Source of the DNA: Streptomyces sp. R21 | GTDB lineage: Bacteria; Actinomycetota; Actinomycetes; Streptomycetales; Streptomycetaceae | Assembly: GCF_041051975.1 (NCBI RefSeq) | Contig: NZ_CP163435.1 | Span: forward strand, 1,488,001 to 1,552,000 | Direction of reading: 5' to 3' | Length of the DNA stretch: 64,000 nucleotides | Part shown: positions 9,131-17,088 of the stretch, piece after piece | Layout of the letters: every line of letters starts with the position of its first letter | Numbering within the stretch: the stretch's first letter is position 1 | The notes under the pieces: generated by a model | Databases searched by the model: none | What the model was told of the DNA's origin: nothing | The model's input: only the letters and a program-made list of their open reading frames with translations | Program-made: the position numbers and the translations under genes

Positions 9131-10174
9131 TTGCCAGCCAAGCGGTCTCCGGCACGCCGGCCGACGATGAAGGACATCGCGCAGCGCGCCGGGGTCTCCG
9201 AGAGCGCGGTCTCCTTCGCGCTCAATGACCGGCCCGGAGTCTCGGACCTCACCCGCGCCCGGGTCCGCCGGGTCGCCGAACAGCTGGGCTGGCGCCCGAG
9301 CACGGCGGCGCGCGCCCTGTCGGGCGAGGGCGCGGCCACGGTCGGCCTGGTGCTGGCGCGCCCCGCCGACTCGCTGGGCGTGGACTCCTTCTTCCTCCAG
9401 TTGATCTCCGGCATCCAGGAGGTGCTGGCGGAGCGTCACCTCGGGCTGCTCTTCCAGGTGGTGGAGGACGTGGACGCCGAGTGCGCGGTGTACCGGCGCT
9501 GGTGGGCCGAGCACCGGGTGGACGGCGTGCTGGTGGTCGACCCGAGGACGGACGACCCGCGCCCGGGTCTCCTCGACGAACTGGGGCTGCCCGCCGCGGT
9601 CATCGGCGGCGTGCCGGACGCCCGGCATCCGGGGTTGTCCACCGTCTGGGCGGACGACGCGGGCGCGATGGCGTCGGTGGTGGACCGGCTGCACGCGCTC
9701 GGCCATCGCCGGATCGTGCACATCGCGGGCCTGTCGGGGCTCGCGCACACCGAGCGCCGTATCCGCACGCTGCGTGCGGAGGCCGAGCGGCGCGGGCTCG
9801 CCGAGGTGCGCTCGGTGCCCACGGACTACTCGGACGCCGAGGGCGCCGCCGTCACCCGGCGCGTCCTGGAGAGCGGCACGCCGCCGACCGCGCTGGTCTA
9901 CGACAACGACGTGATGGCCGTCGCCGGGGTCGCCGCCGCGACCGAACTCGGCTTCCGTGTACCGGGCGACGTGTCGGTGGTGTCGTGGGAGGACTCGGCG
10001 CTGTGCCGCATGGTCAAGCCGTGGCTGTCCGCCCTCTCCCGTGACACGGTGGAGTTCGGACGGACGGCGGCGCAGGAGCTGACCGCGCTGCTGGACGGCG
10101 GACCGGCCCGGACGGTGCAGGTGCCGGTGCCCTCGCTGATCGAACGGGAGAGCACGGGACCCTGCGGGAGTTGA
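9131..10174 (+). CDS. LacI family transcriptional regulator
   Basis: 347 aa. Residues 13-60 form the LacI helix-turn-helix and hinge (MKDIAQRAGVSESAVSFALN), followed by the periplasmic-binding-protein-like sensor domain. The start shown is TTG at 9131 with GGAGAG six bases ahead; ATG at 9167 would begin exactly at the helix-turn-helix and is an alternative. Divergent from the sugar importer operon and facing the paired operators, so it very likely represses that operon and itself until a mannose-containing sugar binds. Effector identity is not visible. Confidence 0.93.
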   Translation: MPAKRSPARRPTMKDIAQRAGVSESAVSFALNDRPGVSDLTRARVRRVAEQLGWRPSTAARALSGEGAATVGLVLARPADSLGVDSFFLQLISGIQEVLAERHLGLLFQVVEDVDAECAVYRRWWAEHRVDGVLVVDPRTDDPRPGLLDELGLPAAVIGGVPDARHPGLSTVWADDAGAMASVVDRLHALGHRRIVHIAGLSGLAHTERRIRTLRAEAERRGLAEVRSVPTDYSDAEGAAVTRRVLESGTPPTALVYDNDVMAVAGVAAATELGFRVPGDVSVVSWEDSALCRMVKPWLSALSRDTVEFGRTAAQELTALLDGGPARTVQVPVPSLIERESTGPCGS

Positions 10175-10404
10175 ACCATGTCGCTGGCCACCCAGGCCGC
10201 TGCCCCCACTCCCCCGCCCGAACGCGGCTCTCCCGCCGACGCGTCCTGCTCGGCCTCGCCGGCGCCGCGGGCGCTTCCGCGGGGCTCGGCTTCGCCTCGT
10301 GGCGGATCCTCGGCAACGACGCGGACAACGCGGGCAGTTCACCGCCTCGGGCCGCGAACTCGGGCCGCGACCTGGCGTTGGCTGTGGCGGGCGGTGTGGT
10401 GTAG
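10171..10404 (+). pseudogene. Possible truncated Tat-signal protein
   Basis: A 77-codon frame starting TTG at 10171, overlapping the end of the LacI gene. Residues 20-46 read like a Tat signal with membrane segment (RLSRRRVLLGLAGAAG). After about 30 further residues it stops, with no recognisable domain. In Streptomyces such starts usually lead long secreted proteins, so this may be an N-terminal remnant; a genuine small membrane protein cannot be excluded. Confidence 0.35.
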
Positions 10405-10484
10405 GCCGGTAGCGGCACGGCTACGTGTGCGCAGTGACGGCGTAAGCCCTGTCCCGGCCCCGGCCCTTGGGGGATCCGGCGCGG

Positions 10485-11297
10485 TCAGAACGCCGTGTGA
10501 GTGAACCAACGGTCGAGTGTCGTGGCCTCGCCCGAGACCTCGAAGGCAGTCTCCTGGTACGTCCGCCGCCCGTAGAGCAGCAGCAGGACGTCCGCCGCCT
10601 GACCGCGTACCGTCGTCCGCGCGTCGGACGGTGCGGCGTCGGCTCCCGCCTTCGGCTGCAGGCGGAACCCGTCCGGCTCCAGTCGCACCCGCCACTCCGC
10701 GCCGGTTCCGGCGGCGGAGTCCGTGCACTGGAAGGCGAGGGTCTCGCCGTTGCCCTGCAGCTTGGTCACGCCGGGGGCGAAGAACCCGGCGTAGGGCAGG
10801 TTGACGAGGTACTCGTCCACTCCGTCCGCGGCCAGGGCGGGGTCGATGTCCGACGCCCGACCGAGGGAACGCTCCGCGTCCACGCGGTGCACCAGCGTCT
10901 CGAACAGCATGCGGCGGGCCCAGAACCGGGCATGCTGATCCTCACCCCAGGCCCACATCGCCGCCTGAGGATCCGTGGCCCGCAGTACGTCGGCCACGGC
11001 GGGCACGCCCGCCGCCACCCACTCGGCATAGTCCTCGGCCCGCTCCGGCAGCCCCAGGTCCACCTCGCGGCTGCGAGGAGGCTCCTGCACCCGCCGGGTC
11101 AGCAGCGCGGAGAACCAGCGCTGCAGCGATCCCACGTGCTGAGTGAGATCGGCCAGCGTCCAGCCGGGGCAGGAGGGCACGGCGGTCGCGGTGTCCGCGC
11201 CGTTCACCATTTCGGCGAAGCGCAGGGTCTCCCGCTCGATCGCCTGTCGGTAGATGTCGTACGGCAGTGGGTGTCCTGCCCGGCCCGTGGCCTCCAT
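10485..11297 (-). CDS. Maleylpyruvate isomerase family, mycothiol-dependent enzyme
   Basis: 270 aa. The N-terminal two-thirds matches the DinB-like mycothiol-dependent isomerase fold: SCPGWTLADLTQHVG is the typical metal-site helix with His, and further His residues occur at FETLVHRVDAE. The C-terminal third is an SCP2-like small domain. I chose ATG 11297 (MEATGR) with GAGG about 9 bases upstream; a GTG at 11327 is possible. These proteins usually use mycothiol as cofactor, which only actinomycetes make. Substrate is unknown. It stands alone, transcribed away from the amidase. Confidence 0.8.
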   Translation of the reverse strand: MEATGRAGHPLPYDIYRQAIERETLRFAEMVNGADTATAVPSCPGWTLADLTQHVGSLQRWFSALLTRRVQEPPRSREVDLGLPERAEDYAEWVAAGVPAVADVLRATDPQAAMWAWGEDQHARFWARRMLFETLVHRVDAERSLGRASDIDPALAADGVDEYLVNLPYAGFFAPGVTKLQGNGETLAFQCTDSAAGTGAEWRVRLEPDGFRLQPKAGADAAPSDARTTVRGQAADVLLLLYGRRTYQETAFEVSGEATTLDRWFTHTAF

Positions 11298-11899
11298 CTG
11301 CTGCACCTCTGTTTCTGTCCGCAGCACTGATCCTGTGGCGAACAGTGTGGTGGCTGGAGTCCACTCGAAGGCAAATTCGAGGCGCTACCAGAGCCGTGGG
11401 TGCAGCGGGGTGTCAGAGCTTTCGCGCCACGGCGCCCAGCTGCGGTACGACCTCTCGTCACGCTCGACAGCAAGGCGGGCAGGAGACTGCCTGTGGCTCG
11501 GCGAACTGCCCGTCGGACAGCTTGGGCAGCTTCGCAGGCCCGCCGGAGACGAGGGCGCGAGCCGCGTGTCACGAGCAGGGCCGTCATGGGTTCGTCGGAC
11601 AGGGCCGGGTCAGTCCCACCGGAAGAGCCAGTGCACCGAGGGCACTTGTCGCCCCGCGACGGCGGTCGGAGCGCCGACAAGCTGCGCCAGGTCGTCGCAG
11701 TACGCGAACTTTGTCGCAGGCACGCTACCCCGCGGCCCGACCGGAGTTGTCGGCCGGGCGCCGCTTCGGCGGGAGTTCCCCGGGATCACAGGACATCCAG
11801 ATCGCGGTGCCTCTCGACGCAGGGCCCCGTGTCCGGGCACAGTGCTCCTCGTACTCACCAGTAATCCGCGCAGCACGACCCCACCCACGAGGAGCGCCC
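11298..11899. other. Long intergenic stretch, no convincing gene
   Basis: Six hundred bases between the isomerase-family gene and the amidase. Open frames here lack ribosome sites and protein-like composition. One minus-strand frame, GTG 11723 to stop 11610 (37 aa, ending HWLFRWD), has reasonable codon use and could be a tiny gene or a decayed 3' end, but support is thin. Promoters for the two divergent genes must lie here. Confidence 0.4.
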
Positions 11900-13243
11900 G
11901 TGACCAGCTGGGCCGGCCGGACCGCCGCCGAGATCGCCGCAGCCGTACGCGAGAAGAAGGTGACGCCACGCGAGGTGGTGGCCGAGCACCTTGCGCGGAT
12001 CGAGCTGCTCGACAAGCGCGTCGGCGCCTTCCGTGTGGTGCGCACGGAGGCCGCGCTCGCCGAGGCCGACGAGGTGGCCGCCCGCGCCGACCTGGCCGAA
12101 CTCCCCCTCGCGGGCGTGCCGGTGGCGATCAAGGACAACGTGGCGGTGCGCGGCGAGTCCAACCGCGTGGGCTCCGCGGCGACCCCGGACACGCCCGCCG
12201 ACGCCGACCATGCGACCGTGGCCCGGCTGCGCGCGGCGGGCGCCGTGGTGGTGGGCCTGACCAACGTGCCCGAGCTGTGCGTCTTCGGCACCACCGAGGG
12301 CGTGCACGGCACCTCCCGCAACCCGTGGGACACCACGCGCACGGCGGGCGGCTCCTCGGGCGGCAGCGCGGCCGCGGTCGCCGCCGGGATGGTGCCGATC
12401 GCGCTCGGCAACGACGGGATGGGCTCGCTGCGCATCCCGGCCGCCAACTGCGGCCTCGTCACCATCAAGCCGGGATTCGGGGTCGTGCCCGCGGGCATCA
12501 GCGACGGCGACTGGTTCGGCATGTCCGAGAACGGCCCCCTCGCGACCACGGTCGAGGACGCGCGCCTGATGTACTCCGTCCTCGCGGACACCGATGTCGT
12601 ACGCGGCGAGGGGACCGCCAAGCGCAAGGTCGCCGTCTCGCTGCGCAGCCCGCTCGCCGGGGTCGCCGTCAGCAAGCCGTACACGGCCGCGGTCAAGGCG
12701 GCGGCCGGGCTGCTGGCCGGGGCGGGACATGAGGTGCGCCGCGCGGATCCGCCGTATCCGCTGTCGCTGAGCGTCACCGCGATCACGACCTGGACGGCGG
12801 GTACGTCCGTGGACGCCCAGGGGCTCGATCCGCGGAAGCTGGCCCGGCGCACCAGGGTGCACGCGGCCATCGGTCGCCGTTTCGTGGACAAGGTGCGGGC
12901 TGGAAAGAGCCGCGAACAACTGCGCCGGCGGCTGGAGCCCTTCTTCGCCGAGCACGACGTGCTGCTCACTCCGGCCCTGGCCCGGCGCTCGCCCAAGGCC
13001 GGGCCGTGGCACGAGCGGGGCTGGCTGCGCAATGTGCTCGCCAACTCGAACTACTCGCCGATGACGCCCCCGTGGAACCTGACCGGCTGGCCGGCGATGT
13101 CGGTGCCGTTCGGCACGCTGCCCTCGGGCGCCCCCTGCGCCGTACAACTGGTGGCGCGTCCGGGGTCGGAGGCGGCACTGCTGGAGATGGCGGATCAGTT
13201 GGAGAAGCTGCACCCGTGGCAGCGGACGGCGCCGCTCGGCTGA
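11900..13243 (+). CDS. Amidase (amidase-signature family)
   Basis: Hydrolyses an amide bond; 447 aa. Starts at GTG 11900 with GAGGAG eight bases upstream; the much longer upstream frame has no signal for it. The Ser-cisSer-Lys triad is visible: Lys in PVAIKDN near residue 78, GGSSGGSAAAVAAG for the first serine region, and the nucleophile region GNDGMGSLRIPAANC. The order of motifs is canonical. No signal peptide. Substrate cannot be deduced; the family covers AtzF, GatA, nylon oligomer and fatty amide hydrolases. Not part of an evident operon. Confidence 0.9.
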   Translation: MTSWAGRTAAEIAAAVREKKVTPREVVAEHLARIELLDKRVGAFRVVRTEAALAEADEVAARADLAELPLAGVPVAIKDNVAVRGESNRVGSAATPDTPADADHATVARLRAAGAVVVGLTNVPELCVFGTTEGVHGTSRNPWDTTRTAGGSSGGSAAAVAAGMVPIALGNDGMGSLRIPAANCGLVTIKPGFGVVPAGISDGDWFGMSENGPLATTVEDARLMYSVLADTDVVRGEGTAKRKVAVSLRSPLAGVAVSKPYTAAVKAAAGLLAGAGHEVRRADPPYPLSLSVTAITTWTAGTSVDAQGLDPRKLARRTRVHAAIGRRFVDKVRAGKSREQLRRRLEPFFAEHDVLLTPALARRSPKAGPWHERGWLRNVLANSNYSPMTPPWNLTGWPAMSVPFGTLPSGAPCAVQLVARPGSEAALLEMADQLEKLHPWQRTAPLG

Positions 13244-13389
13244 CGGCGGCGGGTGAAGGCCGTCCGCAGGAACCGGACGACCTCCTCGGAGGTGACCGGG
13301 TCCCAGGCGTAGGTCTCGGCGGCGGCGATGCGGTGCCGGAAAGGCAAGATCCGCGGCCGGTCGTCGGCCGCGGCTCCTGTGATCGGCAT
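13195..13389 (-). CDS. Possible small hypothetical protein
   Basis: 64-codon frame with Streptomyces-like codon use in its middle (FRHRIAAAETYAWDPV), overlapping the amidase 3' end by 49 bases. Its only ATG lies within the strong hairpin at 13384-13416 and no ribosome site precedes it, so it may be a remnant. Family not recognised. Confidence 0.3.
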   Translation of the reverse strand: MPITGAAADDRPRILPFRHRIAAAETYAWDPVTSEEVVRFLRTAFTRRRQPSGAVRCHGCSFSN

Positions 13390-13416
13390 GGACGTGGGTC
13401 AGGCACGTCCATGCCG
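13384..13416 (-). terminator. Hairpin terminator behind the small conserved gene
   Basis: Thirteen perfectly paired bases (13384-13396 with 13404-13416) around a seven-base loop, 30 bases past the stop of the 58-aa gene. No U-tract, as usual in Streptomyces. Confidence 0.65.
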
Positions 13417-13445
13417 TCAGCGATCGCGATGGGTCCTGTCGCGGC

Positions 13446-13622
13446 TCAGTCGATGCTGGGCAGGATGTGGGGCTCGGCGAGGTCGTCCTCGTAACCCGCC
13501 AGGCGGATCGGGGCGGACCTGGCCCAGACGTCGAGGCTGCCGAGTGCCTTCTCGGGCCGGCGGCCCGCGCGCTCCGTGCGTTCCTTGGGGCGCTGATCGC
13601 GATTCGTCTTCTCCGGTGTCAC
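13446..13622 (-). CDS. Small conserved actinomycete protein
   Basis: 58 aa, below common length cut-offs. It starts at GTG 13622 behind AAGGAG with ideal spacing. The N-terminal half is charged (TPEKTNRDQRPKERTERAGR); the C-terminal half, GSLDVWARSAPIRLAG then YEDDLAEPHILPSID, is strikingly protein-like and I recall similar tails in Streptomyces hypothetical proteins. It has its own terminator and promoter region. Soluble, no signal or membrane segment. Function unknown. Confidence 0.75.
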   Translation of the reverse strand: MTPEKTNRDQRPKERTERAGRRPEKALGSLDVWARSAPIRLAGYEDDLAEPHILPSID

Positions 13623-14091
13623 CGCGCACTCCTTATGTGTCGGGTCACCCTCGGGACGCGCAGGGCCAGTCTGCTGCCGGCCGCCTGACGTCCCCTTGGG
13701 TGTGGGTCAAGAGCAGTTAGGGACGCGGTGGCGCCGGTAACTCAGGTGAGAGCAGGCCGTGGTGACCGGCATGTCCCGGGACGGACCGTGGGTGCGGGTG
13801 GAGCCCCATTGAGCTGTCCGTCCGCTACAGGGTAACCAAATGAGCGGGTCCCCGCTCGATGGGGCTGAAAACAAGAGGTAACTGTTTTGAGTCGTTCTGC
13901 GTCCATCCCCCCACCATCTCAACTGATTTGATGGCATATACGGAACTTTAGGACACCCATTCGGGCTACAGGCCGGGCAGGGTGACCTCGTTGACCAGAC
14001 CCCGACCCGCTCCGCAATACGGGTACAGGCGATACCCCCGGGGATAGTCGTCACCAGGGATGCCGAGCCGATCCGGGAGAGGACCGAACCG
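13623..14091. other. Divergent control region
   Basis: 470 bases between the small gene and the DUF318 permease. It includes an AT-richer block around 13840-13950, a short perfect hairpin at 13842-13857 and the metal-type palindrome at 14033-14046. No coding frame is convincing. Confidence 0.5.
14033..14046. promoter_or_regulatory. CsoR-like (copper-type) operator candidate
   Basis: TACCCCCGGGGATA is a C-run/G-run palindrome bounded by TA on both sides, resembling CsoR/RcnR-class operators (TACCC...GGGTA type). It lies 45 bases before the permease start. One arm has a mismatch. Assignment is by resemblance only. Confidence 0.4.
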
Positions 14092-15261
14092 ATGCACGCG
14101 ATCCTGCACGCGCTGTCCATCGCCGGGTCGATGACCTGGGAGATCACCTGGGCGCTGATCCTCGGGTTCGGGCTGTCCGCCGTGGTCCAGGCGGTGGTGC
14201 GCCGGGCGACCGTCGTACGGCTGCTCGGCGACGACCGGCCGCGGACCCTGGCCCTCGCCGCCGGCCTCGGGGCGGCCTCCTCGTCGTGCTCGTACGCGGC
14301 GGTCGCCCTGGCACGCTCACTGTTCCGCAAGGGCGCGAACTTCACTTCGGCGATGGCGTTCGAGATCGCCTCGACGAACCTGGTCGTCGAACTCGGCGTG
14401 ATCCTGGCGCTGTTGATGGGCTGGCAGTTCACGGCGGCGGAGTTCGTCGGCGGTCCGGTCATGATCGTGATGCTGGCCGTCCTCTTCCGGCTGTTCCTCC
14501 GTCGCCGACTGCTCGACCAGGCACGGGAGCAGGCGGAACGCGGCCTCGCCGGGTCGATGGAGGGGCATGCCGCGATGGACATGTCGGTCCGGGGCGAGGG
14601 GTCGTTCGGGCGGCGCCTGTTCTCGAAGGACGGCTACACCTCGGTGGCCCATGTGTTCGTCATGGAGTGGGCGGCGATCCTGCGCGACCTGGTGATCGGC
14701 CTGCTGATCGCGGGTGCGATCGCGGCCTGGGTACCCGACGCGTTCTGGAGCTCGCTCTTCCTCGACGGGCATCCGCTCGCCGCGAAGGTGGTCGGCCCCC
14801 TGATCGGCCCGCTCGTCGCGATCGCCTCGTTCGTCTGCTCCATCGGGAACGTGCCGCTGGCCGTCGTCCTGTGGAAGGGCGGCATCAGCTTCGGCGGCGT
14901 GGTGGCGTTCATCTTCGCCGACCTGCTGATCCTGCCGATCCTGAACATCTACCGGAAGTACTACGGCCTCCGTATGACCGTCTTCCTGCTGGTGACGTTC
15001 TACGCGGCCATGGTGGTCGCCGGATACGTCGTGGAGTTCGTCTTCGGCGGCCTCGGCCTCATCCCCGACCAGGCCGACGCGGAGATCCCCATGGAGGGCG
15101 TCTCCTGGAACTACACGACATGGCTGAACATCGCCTTCCTGCTCCTCGCGGCCGCTCTGGTGTGGCGCTTCCTGCGCACGGGCGGGCCGGCGATGCTGCG
15201 GATGATGGGCGGGGCGCCGTCCGCTGCCGGAGACGGACATGACGAGCACCACCATCACTGA
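14092..15261 (+). CDS. DUF318 / ArsP-YraQ family permease
   Basis: 389 aa integral membrane protein with about eight hydrophobic segments in two halves. Each half holds the family motif: GLGAASSSCSYAAVALA near residue 65 and SFVCSIGNVPLAVVLW near residue 260, with a Cys in each. The C-terminus is His-rich (GHDEHHHH), suggesting metal contact. ArsP relatives export organoarsenicals and some relatives are tied to metal handling; the substrate here is not known. The operator-like site just upstream also hints at metal control. GAGAGG precedes ATG 14092 closely. It is followed after 104 bases by a PhnZ-like gene. Confidence 0.85.
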   Translation: MHAILHALSIAGSMTWEITWALILGFGLSAVVQAVVRRATVVRLLGDDRPRTLALAAGLGAASSSCSYAAVALARSLFRKGANFTSAMAFEIASTNLVVELGVILALLMGWQFTAAEFVGGPVMIVMLAVLFRLFLRRRLLDQAREQAERGLAGSMEGHAAMDMSVRGEGSFGRRLFSKDGYTSVAHVFVMEWAAILRDLVIGLLIAGAIAAWVPDAFWSSLFLDGHPLAAKVVGPLIGPLVAIASFVCSIGNVPLAVVLWKGGISFGGVVAFIFADLLILPILNIYRKYYGLRMTVFLLVTFYAAMVVAGYVVEFVFGGLGLIPDQADAEIPMEGVSWNYTTWLNIAFLLLAAALVWRFLRTGGPAMLRMMGGAPSAAGDGHDEHHHH

Positions 15262-15365
15262 CGACGTGAGGACGGTTCGCAGTTCAAGTGCCGTTGGCCG
15301 GTTCGCAAGGCGGCCATGATCTGCTGGCGTCCGGCAAACGGCTTTTCTCGCGAGAGGACTGACGC

Positions 15366-15926
15366 ATGGAGCTGCGCAGCGTCGAGGAGCTGATGGATCT
15401 GCTGTACGCCTGCCGGGGCGCCTGGGACACCCCGGACCAAAGCGGCGACCCGGTCGATCTGCACGACCATGCACTGCAGACCGCCGCGCTGCTGCGGCGC
15501 GGGCACCCCAGCGACAAGGAGCTCCAGGTGGCGGGCCTGGTGCACGACATCGGGCATCTGCTTCGGCCGGGCGACGACGCGGGACACGCGGATCGCGCCG
15601 CCGACGCGGTACGGGCACTGCTCGGCGAGCGCGTCTCCCGCCTCGTACGGCTGCACGTGGCCGCCAAGCGCTACCTGGCGACCGCCTCGCCGGGCCGCGG
15701 ACTGTCCGCGCAGAGTGCGCTGACGCTGCGGGTGCAGGGTGGTGCGATGTCTCCGGCGGAGGCGGCCGCGTTCGAGCGCGATCCGCTCGCCGACGACGCG
15801 GTCACGCTGCGGCAGGCGGACGACGCGGGCAAGGTCGTCGGTCTGGACGCCGGCGTCCTGGAGGACTGGCGCACGGTGCTGGAGCTGGTCGCGGCCCACA
15901 ACTCACGCTTGGGGGCTGTCGACTGA
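15366..15926 (+). CDS. PhnZ-like HD-domain oxygenase
   Basis: 186 aa. HD-superfamily ligands are in order: H35 in DHALQTA, H60-D61 in VHDIGH, H74, H97 in LHVAAKRYL, and a late Asp in RQADDAGKV. The block from LHVAAKRYL to AAAFERDPLADDAV closely follows the phosphonate-operon HDIG family that includes PhnZ, a mixed-valence diiron oxygenase cleaving 2-amino-1-hydroxyethylphosphonate. The loop holding PhnZ's substrate-binding Tyr and Glu is changed (DPVDLHDH), so the substrate may differ. No PhnY or other phosphonate gene is nearby; an SDR follows by 25 bases. GAGAGGA precedes the ATG. Family call good, substrate open. Confidence 0.75.
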   Translation: MELRSVEELMDLLYACRGAWDTPDQSGDPVDLHDHALQTAALLRRGHPSDKELQVAGLVHDIGHLLRPGDDAGHADRAADAVRALLGERVSRLVRLHVAAKRYLATASPGRGLSAQSALTLRVQGGAMSPAEAAAFERDPLADDAVTLRQADDAGKVVGLDAGVLEDWRTVLELVAAHNSRLGAVD

Positions 15927-15951
15927 CGGTCCGTCATGAGACCGTACGCGG

Positions 15952-16761
15952 ATGACGTCGCCGTACGGGCTTGAGGGCAGGGTCGCCATCGTCACCGGGG
16001 CCTCGCGGGGCATCGGGCGCGCCGTCGCCGAGGAGCTGGTGCGGGCGGGCGCGCGGGTGTGCGTGACGGCGCGCGACGCGGACGGCGTGCGGGGGACCGT
16101 CGAGGAGCTGGGCGCCGCCGTGGGACTGGCCGGTACGGTCGCCGACCCGGCGCATCTGCGCAAGCTGACCGAGTTGGCGCTGCGGGAGTTCGGGCGGATC
16201 GACGTCGTGGTGAACAACGCGGCGACCAACCAGCCGTACGGCCCCCTCATGGACGCCGATCCGGAACGCTGGCGCGAGGCGTTCACGGTGAACGTCGAGG
16301 CGCCACTGCGGCTGGTGCAGCACGCCTGGCGGGGCTGGATGGCCGAGCACGGCGGGGCGGTCGTGAACATCTGCACGGAGGGCGCCGGACACGTCGGCCC
16401 GCGGGTGGGGGCGTACGGCACGAGCAAGGCGGCCCTGCTGCACCTGACCGGGCAGCTCGCGGGCGAGCTCGCTCCGAAGGTGCGGGTCAACTCCGTCTCC
16501 CCCGGCCTGGTGCGCACCGAGATGGCCCGCTTCGTGTGGGAGCACGGCGAGGACGAGCTCGGAGCCGGGCTGCCCCTCGGCCGCATCGGCGAGCCGGACG
16601 ACATCGCCCGGGCCGTCGTGTGGCTGGCCTCGGACGCGGCGGAGTGGATCACCGGCGCGGATCTGCTGGTGGACGGCGGGACACGGGTCAGGGCGGCGTA
16701 CTCGGCGGGCGGGTACGCCGTCCACGAGCGGCTGCGGTCATACGCACCACCTCACTCGTGA
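15952..16761 (+). CDS. SDR family oxidoreductase
   Basis: Classical short-chain dehydrogenase, 269 aa. NAD(P)-binding TGASRGIG at residues 16-23, NNAA motif, and catalytic YGTSK (Tyr-x-x-x-Lys) are all present; the C-terminal ITGADLLVDGG is typical of FabG-like enzymes. It begins 25 bases after the HD oxygenase and may be co-transcribed, although no clear ribosome site precedes ATG 15952. Substrate unknown. Confidence 0.88.
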   Translation: MTSPYGLEGRVAIVTGASRGIGRAVAEELVRAGARVCVTARDADGVRGTVEELGAAVGLAGTVADPAHLRKLTELALREFGRIDVVVNNAATNQPYGPLMDADPERWREAFTVNVEAPLRLVQHAWRGWMAEHGGAVVNICTEGAGHVGPRVGAYGTSKAALLHLTGQLAGELAPKVRVNSVSPGLVRTEMARFVWEHGEDELGAGLPLGRIGEPDDIARAVVWLASDAAEWITGADLLVDGGTRVRAAYSAGGYAVHERLRSYAPPHS

Positions 16762-16780
16762 CGGCGGCCTGCGACATCCC

Positions 16781-17014
16781 TCACGGGAACAGTGCGATCC
16801 CCACCAGGATCAGCAGAATGATGCCGACGACAAGCCCTACCGTGGCCCAGGTGCCACGATGCCTCAGCGCCTTCGCGGCACCCCCTCCACGCGGCCGGTC
16901 CTCCGGCAGCGCGGGGTGCTCGGGCCGGTCGCTCGCATAGAACTCCGCGTCGCTCGGGTAGACGTTGCGCGGATCATCGGCGGCGCGTGGATCGATCTCG
17001 TCTGACATGACCAT
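16781..17014 (-). CDS. Small single-span membrane protein
   Basis: 77 aa. The first 50 residues are acidic and Pro/Asp-rich (DPRAADDPRNVYPSDAEFY); the last 25 form one membrane helix (VGLVVGIILLILVGIALF). ATG 17014 has AGGAG five bases ahead; a second ATG at 17008 is possible. Convergent with the SDR (19 bases between stops). I do not recognise the family beyond Streptomyces hypothetical proteins of this design. Confidence 0.75.
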   Translation of the reverse strand: MVMSDEIDPRAADDPRNVYPSDAEFYASDRPEHPALPEDRPRGGGAAKALRHRGTWATVGLVVGIILLILVGIALFP

Positions 17015-17088
17015 GAGAACTCCTAGCGCGGCACTCCATACAGTCCGCGTACCGCACGGTCGCCGGGTCATGCGTCAGGGTCGGGGGG

